Source of the DNA: Saccharothrix coeruleofusca
GTDB lineage: Bacteria; Actinomycetota; Actinomycetes; Mycobacteriales; Pseudonocardiaceae
DNA length: 49,437 nucleotides
Reading direction: 5' to 3'
Assembly (NCBI RefSeq): GCF_014648515.1
Contig: NZ_BMRG01000012.1
Coordinates: forward strand, 155,707-205,143
How positions within the stretch are numbered: position 1 is the stretch's first letter; each line of letters starts with the position of its first letter. Of the stretch, positions 8,318 to 15,878 are shown piece by piece. The position numbers and the translations under genes are program-made. Below the pieces are notes generated by a model. That model had not been told where the DNA came from, ran no database searches, and worked only from the letters and a program-made list of their open reading frames with translations.

Positions 8318-8848
8318 GTGGAAGAAGCTCGCAGCGCTGGACCGTCGGTGGTGTCCACCGGCCCGGCCGACGCGCCCGTCGTGGTGGTGCTCGACCCGGC
8401 CGGTGTGGCCATCCACGGCGAGTTGCCCGCCACGTGGCGCCCGCTGACCGACCACCTGCACGTCACCTGGTGCAGGCTGCCCGCCGCCGACGAGTCCTGG
8501 TCGGAGGTCGAACGGGTGTTCGACGACTGCGCCCAGCGCGGTGTGCCGGTGCACCTGGTCGCGGGTGCGGCGGCAGGCGCGCGGGTGGGCGAGCTGGCCA
8601 CCAAGTACGACGGCACGATCCGGTCGGTGCAGACCTTCGCCGCGCCGATCCCGCTGGGGCACCCGGAGGTGGTGCTGGAGGTGCTGCGCGAACTGCTGGG
8701 CCACGGCGTCGACGCGGGCGTCGACCCCGGTGCCCAGCCGGTGCCGGGGATGGAGCCGGAGAACCGGTCGAGTTCCCTGCTCGGTGACGCCGCGTCGGCA
8801 CTGCGCCAGTCCGTCAGGGGATTGTTCGACCGCCTGCGCGATGGGTGA
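8318..8848 (+). CDS. Hypothetical protein, possibly degenerate alpha/beta hydrolase
   Basis: A 176-aa protein starting at a GTG one base after the metallophosphoesterase stop, so it is the fourth gene of that operon. The first half (DAPVVVVLDPAGVAIHGELPATWRPL) and the segment HLVAGAAAGARVGELATKY resemble an alpha/beta-hydrolase core, but the nucleophile elbow reads GAAAG instead of GxSxG and no catalytic Ser is seen there. It may be a non-catalytic relative or unrelated. The C-terminal 30 residues are probably helical. A strong terminator follows. Confidence 0.65.
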   Translation: MEEARSAGPSVVSTGPADAPVVVVLDPAGVAIHGELPATWRPLTDHLHVTWCRLPAADESWSEVERVFDDCAQRGVPVHLVAGAAAGARVGELATKYDGTIRSVQTFAAPIPLGHPEVVLEVLRELLGHGVDAGVDPGAQPVPGMEPENRSSSLLGDAASALRQSVRGLFDRLRDG

Positions 8849-8872
8849 TCCGCTCGCGAGCAGCCCGCACGG

Positions 8873-8910
8873 CGAAAGGGCCGCGGAGAACGTTCTCCGC
8901 GGCCCTTTCG
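8873..8910 (+). terminator. Perfect 19-bp hairpin terminator
   Basis: CGAAAGGGCCGCGGAGAAC followed at once by its exact reverse complement forms a 38-nt palindrome centred on AACGTT, followed by TTCGTTCC. It ends the 6750-8848 operon and can work in both directions. Confidence 0.8.
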
Positions 8911-8954
8911 TTCGTTCCCGGCCACTTTGTTCCAGGCCACCGGGAATGGGCACG

Positions 8955-8982
8955 AAAAAGCGGCCCCCGGGGGGCCGCTTCC
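8955..8982 (-). terminator. Intrinsic terminator for SRPBCC gene
   Basis: On the minus strand an 11-bp GC hairpin (AAGCGGCCCCC pairing with its complement) is followed by a run of T residues (CTTTTTCG), a classic Rho-independent terminator just downstream of the 8994 stop. Confidence 0.8.
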
Positions 8983-8993
8983 TCGAATGGGTG

Positions 8994-9512
8994 TCAGACG
9001 ATCCGGTCACCCGGCAGTCCGCCATCGGGCAGGTCGGTGCGGGTCTCACCCGCCTGCGGCGGGCGGGCGACGTCACCGCGCCACGCGCCGGTCTCCGCGC
9101 CGCGGTGCTCGATGAACTCCTTGAACCGCTCCAGGTCGCCCTTGACGCGGTGCTCCACCACGCCCAGCGCGGCGCCCGCCTTCTCGGTCAGCGTCTGCGG
9201 GTCGTACTCCATCTGCACGTGAACCCGCGTGTGCCGGTCGTCGAGCCGGTGGAACGTCACCACGCCGCCCTGCGGCGGGCCGTCGACGCTGTGCCACGCC
9301 ACTCGCTCGTCCGGGTGCTGCTCGGTGATCTCCGCGTCGAACTCCCTGGTCACACCGCCGATCTTGGTGACCCAGTGGGTCCTGGTGTCGGTGACCTGGG
9401 TGATCTGCTCGACGCCTTCCATGAAGTGCGGGAACGACTCGAACTGGGTCCACTGGTTGTAGGCCGTCGTGACCGGGACCTCCACGTCCACGGACTTCTC
9501 GATGGTCGTCAC
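8994..9512 (-). CDS. SRPBCC (polyketide cyclase-like) protein
   Basis: A 172-aa START/SRPBCC-fold protein. The N-terminus TTIEKSVDVEVPVTTAYNQWTQFESFPHFMEGV and the motif FHRLDDRHTRVHVQMEYDP match the cyclase/dehydrase-type branch that binds hydrophobic ligands. The start is GTG at 9512, chosen because aaggaagg sits 7-10 bp upstream; the open frame extends further but looks non-coding. The C-terminal tail after about residue 150 is charged and low in complexity (GDVARPPQAGETRTD). The ligand is unknown. A stress-type promoter box lies upstream at 9550-9574. Confidence 0.88.
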   Translation of the reverse strand: MTTIEKSVDVEVPVTTAYNQWTQFESFPHFMEGVEQITQVTDTRTHWVTKIGGVTREFDAEITEQHPDERVAWHSVDGPPQGGVVTFHRLDDRHTRVHVQMEYDPQTLTEKAGAALGVVEHRVKGDLERFKEFIEHRGAETGAWRGDVARPPQAGETRTDLPDGGLPGDRIV

Positions 9513-9549
9513 TGTGCAACCTTCCTTCGGATTGTCGTGCGTTCTTCGG

Positions 9550-9574
9550 TTACCCGTCGGGCGGGCGCTCACAC
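9550..9574 (-). promoter_or_regulatory. SigB-like stress promoter, SRPBCC gene
   Basis: On the minus strand GTGT (9574-9571), a 15-bp spacer and GGGTAA (9555-9550), 38 bp before the GTG start. Confidence 0.55.
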
Positions 9575-9678
9575 CTCCGGAGTCGCGCCGCCCGCCGTCG
9601 CGGCCCACACACGGGTGACTGTGAGTAGCGTTTCTCCGAGAAGTGTTTGTCCACCGGCTGACGGGCTAACTCTCCTCT

Positions 9679-10203
9679 GTGGACCACATCGAAGGGCTGC
9701 CCGACGCCGTGCTGTTCGACCGGGACGGCACGCTCATCCGCGACGTTCCGTACAACGGCGACCCGGCGTTGGTGGAGCCCGTGCCGGGGGCGCGCGAGGT
9801 GCTCGACGAGCTCCGCTCGCAGGGGGTTCCCCTCGGTGTGGTGAGCAATCAGTCCGGTATCGGACGGGGGACATTGACACACGAACGGGTGGCGGCGGTG
9901 AACGCGCGCGTCGAGCGGCTGCTCGGTCGCTTCGACACCTGGCAGATCTGCCCGCACCGGCCCGAGGACCACTGCCCGTGCCGCAAGCCCAAGCCGGGGC
10001 TGGTGCTCGCGGCCTGCGCGGCGCTGGGCGTGCGCCCGGAGCGCACCCTGCTCGTCGGCGACATCGAGGCGGACGTGGAGGCGGCGCGCTCGGCGGGGGC
10101 GTTCCCCGTCCTGGTGCCCACCGAGGTCACCCTGGTCGAAGAGGTCCGACGCGCCCCGCACGTCGCGTCGGACCTGCGCTCGGCGCTGGCGGTGGTGCTG
10201 TGA
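9679..10203 (+). CDS. gmhB: D-glycero-D-manno-heptose 1,7-bisphosphate phosphatase-like HAD
   Basis: A 174-aa HAD-IIIA phosphatase expected to remove the C7 phosphate of heptose bisphosphate in ADP-heptose synthesis. Motif I is FDRDGTL, motif II VVSNQSGIGRG and motif III KPKPG, with the GmhB-type zinc loop CPHRPEDHCPC. The start is GTG at 9679; there is no strong Shine-Dalgarno, so the start is likely rather than sure. It is the first gene of an eight-gene operon. The assignment is strengthened by gmhA and an hldE-like gene downstream. The stop overlaps the GT9 start (GTGA). Confidence 0.9.
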   Translation: MDHIEGLPDAVLFDRDGTLIRDVPYNGDPALVEPVPGAREVLDELRSQGVPLGVVSNQSGIGRGTLTHERVAAVNARVERLLGRFDTWQICPHRPEDHCPCRKPKPGLVLAACAALGVRPERTLLVGDIEADVEAARSAGAFPVLVPTEVTLVEEVRRAPHVASDLRSALAVVL

Positions 10204-11192
10204 GGACGCTCGTGGCCCGGCTGGACAGCGACGGCGACGTGCTGCTGGCGGGCCCCGCGATCCGCGCCGCCGCGACGGCGGGCGAGGTGGTGCTGCTGTG
10301 CGGCCCAGCGGGCGCGCAAGCCGCCGAACTGCTGCCCGGCGTCACGCGCGTGGTGCGGTGGGCGTGCCCGTGGATCGCGAACCCGGCCCCCGACGTCCGC
10401 GGAGCCGACATCGACGGGCTGGTGGCGCTGCTCAAGGGGCTCCGGGTCGACGTGGCGCTGGTCCTCACCTCCTTCCACCAGAGCCCGCTGCCGCTGGCGC
10501 TGCTGCTGCGCCTGGCGGGCGTGCCCAGGATCGTCGCCCGCTCCGTGGACTACCCCGGCTCGCTGCTGGACGTGCGGCTGCGCGAGGACCCGGACGTGCC
10601 CGAAGCCGAGCGGGCGCTGGAGGTGGCCGTGGCCGCCGGGTTCGAGCTGCCCCCCGGCGACGACGGGCGGCTGGCCGTGCTGCCGCCGCCGGAGCCCGCC
10701 CAGGTCGGACCGTACGTCGTGCTGCACCCCGGCGCCTCCGTGCCCGCGCGGGCCTGGTCGCCGCGGCGGTGCGCCGAGGCGGTCGTGGCGCTCACCGAGG
10801 CCGGGCACCGCGTGCTGGTCACCGGCGGCCCCTCGGAGACCGCGCTGACCGCAGAGGTCGCGGGCGCGCACGGCGTCGACCTCGGCGGGAGGACCACCTT
10901 CGCGGAGCTGGCCGGGCTGCTCGCCCGCGCCGACGCGGTGGTGGTCGGCAACACCGGCCCCGCGCACCTCGCGGCGGCCGTGGGAACACCCGTCGTCTCG
11001 CTGTTCGCGCCCGTCGTGCCCGCCGCCCGCTGGGCGCCGCACGGCAGGCACGTGCTGCTGGGCGACCAGGACGCGCCGTGCCGGGGAACCCGCGCACGGG
11101 ACTGCCCGGTGGCGGGGCACCCCTGCCTGGACCGGGTGAGCGCACGGGATGTGGTGGCCGCGGTGACCGAGCTGGTGGGAGTACGGGCATGA
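10200..11192 (+). CDS. Glycosyltransferase family 9 (heptosyltransferase-like)
   Basis: A 330-aa GT9 enzyme of the heptosyltransferase family. It opens with VRTLVARLDSDGDVLLAGPAIRA, the family's N-terminal strand, and has the C-terminal nucleotide-binding features VLHPGAS and VGNTGPAHLAAAVGTPVVSLFAPV. It probably transfers heptose from an ADP-heptose donor to a glycan acceptor. The Cys-rich tail (CRGTRARDCPVAGHPC) is typical of this family. It overlaps gmhB by four bases and the next transferase by four bases. Confidence 0.9.
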   Translation: MRTLVARLDSDGDVLLAGPAIRAAATAGEVVLLCGPAGAQAAELLPGVTRVVRWACPWIANPAPDVRGADIDGLVALLKGLRVDVALVLTSFHQSPLPLALLLRLAGVPRIVARSVDYPGSLLDVRLREDPDVPEAERALEVAVAAGFELPPGDDGRLAVLPPPEPAQVGPYVVLHPGASVPARAWSPRRCAEAVVALTEAGHRVLVTGGPSETALTAEVAGAHGVDLGGRTTFAELAGLLARADAVVVGNTGPAHLAAAVGTPVVSLFAPVVPAARWAPHGRHVLLGDQDAPCRGTRARDCPVAGHPCLDRVSARDVVAAVTELVGVRA

Positions 11193-12085
11193 GAGTCCTG
11201 TTGTGGCACGTGCACGGTTCGTGGACGAACGCGTTCGTCAGGGGCGGGCACGAGTACCTGCTGCCCGCCTCACCGGAGGGCGGCGACTGGGGCAGGGGGC
11301 TGGCGGGGCGGAACTGGCCCGCCGCGCGCGAGGTGCCGCTGGACTCGCTGTCCGATGTGGACGCCGACGTGGTGGTGCTGCAACGGCCGCAGGAGGCCGA
11401 GCGCGTGCCCGGCGTCCCGGCTGTCTACCTGGAGCACAACACCCCCAAGCACCCCGGTCAGCGGCACCCGCTGGCCGACTGGCCCGGCATCATCGTGCAC
11501 GTCACGCACTTCAACCAGCTGATGTGGGACTGCGGCACCACCCGGACCGAGGTGATCGAGCACGGCGTGGTCGACCCCGGCCCGCTCTACACCGGCGAGC
11601 TGGCCCGCGCCGCCGTCGTGGTGAACGAGCCGGTCCGCCGCGGCCGGGTGGTGGGCACCGACCTGCTGCCGCGCTTCGCCGAGGTGGCCCCGCTGGACGT
11701 CTACGGCATGGGCACCGAGCAGCTGGGGGAGATGGGCCGGGGCGACCACGGCATGGACGCCCTGCACGCCGAGCTCGCGCGCAGACGGCTCTACCTGCAC
11801 CCGGTGCGGTGGACCTCGCTCGGGCTGTCGCTGCTGGAGGCGATGCACCTCGGGATGCCCGTGGTGGCGCTGGCGTGCACGGAGGTGGTGCGGGCGGTGC
11901 CGCCGGAGGCGGGCGTGGTGTCCACGCGGGTGGAGGACCTCGTGCGCGGTGTGGCCGAGCTGGTGGCCGACCCGGAACTGGCGCGGCAGAAGGGCAAGCA
12001 GGCCAGGGAGTTCGCCTTGGCGCACTACGGGCTGGACGCGTTCCTGCGGAACTGGGAGCGGTTGTTGGCGGAGGTGAGCGGATGA
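11189..12085 (+). CDS. Glycosyltransferase (GT4/GT-B type)
   Basis: A 298-aa putative glycosyltransferase. The N-terminus (MRVLLWHVHGSWTNAFVRGGHEYLLP) resembles a GT-B acceptor domain, and the C-terminus carries the GT4-like donor site: LYLHPVRWTSLGLSLLEAMHLGMPVVALACTEV. It is shorter than a full GT4 enzyme (about 380 aa), mainly in the N-terminal domain. The acceptor and donor sugars are unknown. It starts with ATG overlapping the previous stop (ATGA) and couples the same way to the next gene. Confidence 0.85.
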   Translation: MRVLLWHVHGSWTNAFVRGGHEYLLPASPEGGDWGRGLAGRNWPAAREVPLDSLSDVDADVVVLQRPQEAERVPGVPAVYLEHNTPKHPGQRHPLADWPGIIVHVTHFNQLMWDCGTTRTEVIEHGVVDPGPLYTGELARAAVVVNEPVRRGRVVGTDLLPRFAEVAPLDVYGMGTEQLGEMGRGDHGMDALHAELARRRLYLHPVRWTSLGLSLLEAMHLGMPVVALACTEVVRAVPPEAGVVSTRVEDLVRGVAELVADPELARQKGKQAREFALAHYGLDAFLRNWERLLAEVSG

Positions 12086-13305
12086 GGATCGCGATGGTGT
12101 CGGAGCACGCCAGCCCCCTTGCGGCGCTGGGGGAGGTCGACTCCGGTGGGCAGAACGTCCACGTGGCGGCGCTGTCGGCCGGGCTGGGCGCGCTGGGCCA
12201 CGAGGTGACGGTCTACACCCGTCGCGACGATCCGGACCTGCCCGAGCGGGTGCGCGTGGACGAGGGCTACGAGGTGGTGCACGTGCCCGCCGGGCCACCT
12301 GAGCGGGTGGCCAAGGACGAGCTGCTGCCGCACATGGGCGACTTCGCCCGCTTCCTGGCCCGGCAGTGGGCCGTGGAGCGGCCGGACGTGGTGCACGCGC
12401 ACTTCTGGATGTCCGGCCTGGCCGCGGTGCTGGGCGCGCGCGGAGTGGGCGCGCCGGTGGTGCAGACCTACCACGCGCTGGGCGTGGTCAAGCGGCGCCA
12501 CCAGGGCGAGCGGGACACCAGCCCGCCCGAGCGGGTCGGCATCGAGCGCATGGTCGGCCGCGAGGTCGCCCGGATCGCCGCCACCTGCGGGGACGAGGTG
12601 TTCGAGCTGATGCGCATGGGGCTGCCGAGGGCGCGGATCTCGGTGGTGCCGTGCGGGGTCGACCCCGTGCTGTTCCAGCCCGAAGGTCCGGCCGAGACCC
12701 GCACCCTGCCGCACCGCGTCGTCACGGTGGGCAGGCTCGTGCGCCGCAAGGGCTTCGAGGACCTGATCAGCGCGCTGCGCTCGCTGCCGGACACCGAGCT
12801 GGTCATCGCGGGCGGCCCGCCCGCCGACCGGCTCGCCGACGATCCGGAGGCGCGGCGGCTGCGCGCCTACGCCGCCGAGCTGGGCCTGTCCGACCGGGTG
12901 CGGCTGGTGGGCCAGGTCGCCCGCCCCGCCGTGCCCTCGCTGCTGCGCTCGGCCGACGTGGTGGCGTGCGTGCCCTGGTACGAGCCGTTCGGCATCGTGC
13001 CGCTGGAGGCGATGGCCTGCGGCGTCCCGGTGGTGGCCTCGGCGGTGGGCGGGCTGACCGACACCGTCGTGGACGGCGTGACCGGCCTGCTGGTGCCGCC
13101 GCGCGACCCGGCCGCGCTGGCGCGCTCGCTGCGGTCGCTGCTGGCCGACGACGCCCGCCGGGACGCCTACGGCGTCGCGGGCGCGGACCGCGTCCAGGCC
13201 CGCTACACCTGGGACCGGATCGCGGAGGACACCGAGCGCGTCTACCAGCGCGCGGGCGCGCAGCTGGGGCGTCGGGCGGGCGTGGCGGCGGGGAGCGCGC
13301 GATGA
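12082..13305 (+). CDS. Glycosyltransferase family 4
   Basis: A 407-aa retaining GT-B glycosyltransferase. The acceptor domain starts MRIAMVSEHASPLAALGEVDSGGQNVHVAALS, the sucrose-synthase-like glycine motif of GT4. The donor domain includes VGRLVRRKGFEDLISAL and the E-x7-E motif in WYEPFGIVPLEAMACGVPVV. The donor is probably a nucleotide sugar and the product part of the heptose-containing glycan. The ATG overlaps the previous stop by four bases, and the end overlaps the gmhA start. Confidence 0.92.
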   Translation: MRIAMVSEHASPLAALGEVDSGGQNVHVAALSAGLGALGHEVTVYTRRDDPDLPERVRVDEGYEVVHVPAGPPERVAKDELLPHMGDFARFLARQWAVERPDVVHAHFWMSGLAAVLGARGVGAPVVQTYHALGVVKRRHQGERDTSPPERVGIERMVGREVARIAATCGDEVFELMRMGLPRARISVVPCGVDPVLFQPEGPAETRTLPHRVVTVGRLVRRKGFEDLISALRSLPDTELVIAGGPPADRLADDPEARRLRAYAAELGLSDRVRLVGQVARPAVPSLLRSADVVACVPWYEPFGIVPLEAMACGVPVVASAVGGLTDTVVDGVTGLLVPPRDPAALARSLRSLLADDARRDAYGVAGADRVQARYTWDRIAEDTERVYQRAGAQLGRRAGVAAGSAR

Positions 13306-13883
13306 GCGCCGAGCTGCGCGACCACTACGACGGCCTGGCCGAGTCGCTGACCGGCCTGCGCTCCCAGTCCCCGCGCATCACCCGGTGGGGTGGCGTGCTG
13401 GCGCAGCGGCTGACCGCGGGCGGCAGGCTGCTGGCCGCGGGCAACGGCGGCTCCGCCGCCGAGGCGCAGCACCTGACCGCCGAGCTGGTCGGCCGCTTCC
13501 GCGACGACCGGCAGCCGTTCTCGGCCATCGCGCTGTGCGCGGAGACCTCCAGCGTCACCGCGATCGGCAACGACTACGGCTACGACCACGTCTTCGCCCG
13601 CCAGGTCACCGCGCACGCCCGGCCCGGTGACGTGGTGGTGCTGCTGTCCACCAGCGGGCGCAGCCGCAACCTGATCGAGGCCGCCCGCGCGGGTCGCCAG
13701 GCGGGCGCGCTGGTGTGGGCGATGACCGGCCCCGCGCCCAACCCGCTGGCCGAGGCCGCCGACGACGCGCTGGTGCTGCCCGGCCGCTCGGCCAACGTGC
13801 AGGAGGCCCAGCTGGTGGCCGTGCACGTGCTGTGCAAGGCGTTCGAGGCGGCGCTGCCCGCGGCGGACCGGAGGGTGTCGTGA
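13302..13883 (+). CDS. gmhA: Phosphoheptose isomerase-like SIS protein
   Basis: A 193-aa SIS-domain isomerase expected to convert sedoheptulose 7-phosphate to D-glycero-D-manno-heptose 7-phosphate, the first step of ADP-heptose synthesis. The GmhA signature AAGNGGSAAEAQHLTAELVGRF and the phosphate-binding LSTSGRSRN are both present, as is the C-terminal QEAQLVAVHVLCKAFE helix. The length matches the family (about 190). It overlaps both neighbours by four bases. Confidence 0.93.
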   Translation: MSAELRDHYDGLAESLTGLRSQSPRITRWGGVLAQRLTAGGRLLAAGNGGSAAEAQHLTAELVGRFRDDRQPFSAIALCAETSSVTAIGNDYGYDHVFARQVTAHARPGDVVVLLSTSGRSRNLIEAARAGRQAGALVWAMTGPAPNPLAEAADDALVLPGRSANVQEAQLVAVHVLCKAFEAALPAADRRVS

Positions 13884-15187
13884 GACTCGTCGTCGTGGGC
13901 GACTCGCTGCTGGACGTGGACGTGGAGGGCAACGCGGACCGGCTGTGCCCGGACGCCCCCGCGCCGGTGCTGGAGGTCGAGGCGGAGCACGCGCGCCCCG
14001 GCGGGGCCGCGCTGGCCGCCGCGCTGGCCCACGCCGACGGCTTGGAGGTGACGCTGGTCAGCGCCATCGCCGAGGACGCCGACGGGGAACGGCTGCGGGA
14101 GCGGCTGGCGGACGTCAAGGGGGTCTACGGGCCCTCGCCCGTGCCGACCCCGGTGAAGACGCGGCTGCGCAGCGGTGGCCACTCGCTGGCCCGCGTCGAC
14201 CGCGGCGGCGGGCCGGGGGCGCCCTCGGCCACCGACGAGATGCTCGACGCGGTGCGCGGCGCGGATTTCGTGCTGGTCTCCGACTACGGGCGCGGGCTCG
14301 TGCGGGACCGGCGGCTGCGCACCGCGCTGCGGGACAAGCCGCTGGTGTGGGATCCGCACCCGCGCGGCCCGGCCCCGGTGGCGGGGGCCCGGCTGGTCAC
14401 CCCGAACAAGTCCGAGGCCACGGGGCTGAGCGGGTGCGAGCACCCCGCCGACGCCGCCGAGGCGCTGCGCGAGCGGTGGTCCGCGCGGGCGGTGGTGGTC
14501 ACGCTCGGCGCCGAAGGGGCGCTGCTGGCGGGCGGCGGCGCGATGACGGCGGTGCCCGCGCCGCGCATCCCCGTGGTGGACCCGTGCGGGGCGGGGGACC
14601 GGTTCGCGGTCACCGCCGCCGCGCGGCTGATGGCGGGCGCGGCCACCGATGACGCGGTGACCGACGCGGTGCTCTCGGCCGCGGAGTTCCTGCTGCGCGG
14701 TGGCGCGGGCGGGTTCGCCGCACGCGCCGAAGCGGCCGAGCGGTTGTCCACAGTGGACGCGGTGCGGGCGCGTGGTGGGACCGTGGTGGCCACCGGGGGG
14801 TGCTTCGACCTGCTGCACGCGGGCCACGTCCGCACCCTGGAAGCCGCCCGAGCGCTGGGCGACTGCCTGGTGGTGTGCCTGAACTCCGACCGGTCCGTGC
14901 GGCGGCTCAAGGGCCCGGACCGGCCGATCACCCGCGAGTCGGACCGGGTGGAGGTGCTGCGGGCGCTGGCCTGCGTGGACGAGGTCGTGGTCTTCGAGGA
15001 GGACACCCCGGAGCGGGTGCTGGACCGGCTGCGGCCGGACATCTGGGTCAAGGGCGGCGACTACCGGGCCGGGTCGCTGCCCGAAGCGGAGCTGGTGCGC
15101 CGCTGGGGCGGTCGCACCGTCGTCGTGCCCTACCACCGGGGTCGGTCCACGACCAGGTTGGCGGACGCGTTGTCGAGGAGGGGTTGA
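13880..15187 (+). CDS. hldE: Bifunctional heptose 7-phosphate kinase / heptose 1-phosphate nucleotidyltransferase
   Basis: A 435-aa fusion. Residues 1 to about 285 form a PfkB-type sugar kinase (GDSLLDVDVEG at the start; anion hole and base in VVDPCGAGDRF). Residues about 295-435 form a cytidylyltransferase-like adenylyltransferase (ATGGCFDLLHAGHVRTL with the HxGH motif, then IWVKGGDY). It should phosphorylate heptose 7-phosphate at C1 and then load it onto ADP. No HldD-type epimerase is visible nearby, so the product may stay in the D-glycero form. The start is GTG, overlapping the gmhA stop. Confidence 0.93.
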   Translation: MRLVVVGDSLLDVDVEGNADRLCPDAPAPVLEVEAEHARPGGAALAAALAHADGLEVTLVSAIAEDADGERLRERLADVKGVYGPSPVPTPVKTRLRSGGHSLARVDRGGGPGAPSATDEMLDAVRGADFVLVSDYGRGLVRDRRLRTALRDKPLVWDPHPRGPAPVAGARLVTPNKSEATGLSGCEHPADAAEALRERWSARAVVVTLGAEGALLAGGGAMTAVPAPRIPVVDPCGAGDRFAVTAAARLMAGAATDDAVTDAVLSAAEFLLRGGAGGFAARAEAAERLSTVDAVRARGGTVVATGGCFDLLHAGHVRTLEAARALGDCLVVCLNSDRSVRRLKGPDRPITRESDRVEVLRALACVDEVVVFEEDTPERVLDRLRPDIWVKGGDYRAGSLPEAELVRRWGGRTVVVPYHRGRSTTRLADALSRRG

Positions 15188-15188
15188 C

Positions 15189-15878
15189 GTGGGTCAGGAA
15201 CTGGGCCAGGTGCTGGTGACCGGAGGCGCGTCCGGGCTGGGCGCGGCGGTGGTCAGCGCCGTGCGGGCCAGGGGCGGCGTGCCGCTGGTGCTGGACAAGG
15301 CCGCGCCGTCCTCGGACGAGGTGGCCGACTTCGAATCGGTCGACCTGTCCGACACCCGCGCCGCGGAGCGCGCCGTGCGGGCCGTCGCCGAGCGCAACGG
15401 CGGCCTGCGGGCGGTGGTCACCGCCGCGGGCATCGACGCCTGCGGTCCGCTGGACAAGGTCCCCGCCACCGACTGGGAGCGGGTGGTGATGGTCAACCTG
15501 TTCGGCACCGCCGCGGTCGTGCGGGCCGCCCTGCCCTACCTGGACGGCGGGCGCGTGGTGACCATCGCGTCCACCCTCGGGCTGCGCGCGGTCGGCGACG
15601 CCACCGCGTACTGCGCCTCGAAGTTCGGCGTGGTCGGCTTCACCCGCGCGCTGGCCGCTGAGACGGCGGGCCGGGTGGGCGTGACGCTGGTGATCCCCGG
15701 CGGCATGAAGACGCGGTTCTTCGACGACCGCGACGAGCAGTACAAGCCCGCCGACGACAGCAAGCTCAACCCGCCGGAGCGGGTGGCGGACGCGATCCTG
15801 TTCGCCATCGGCCAACCCGCCGGGTGCGAGGTGCGCGAGCTGGTCGTCGCGCACGCCGAGGAGGGCTCGTGGCCGTAG
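15189..15878 (+). CDS. SDR-family oxidoreductase
   Basis: A 229-aa classical short-chain dehydrogenase with the cofactor motif TGGASGLG, an AAGID segment and the active site S-x12-YCASK (IASTLGLRAVGDATAYCASKFG). It is the seventh gene of the heptose operon, with its GTG one base after the hldE stop. It lacks the extended form of HldD epimerases, so it more likely reduces or oxidises a sugar or lipid in the pathway. The last 10 bases overlap the P450 gene. Confidence 0.88.
   Translation: MGQELGQVLVTGGASGLGAAVVSAVRARGGVPLVLDKAAPSSDEVADFESVDLSDTRAAERAVRAVAERNGGLRAVVTAAGIDACGPLDKVPATDWERVVMVNLFGTAAVVRAALPYLDGGRVVTIASTLGLRAVGDATAYCASKFGVVGFTRALAAETAGRVGVTLVIPGGMKTRFFDDRDEQYKPADDSKLNPPERVADAILFAIGQPAGCEVRELVVAHAEEGSWP

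Noticed and set aside
8318-8848. Active alpha/beta hydrolase
   Set aside because: No GxSxG nucleophile; called only as hypothetical.
15189-15878. HldD ADP-heptose epimerase
   Set aside because: The SDR is short and classical (229 aa) with no extended substrate domain, so it does not fit HldD.
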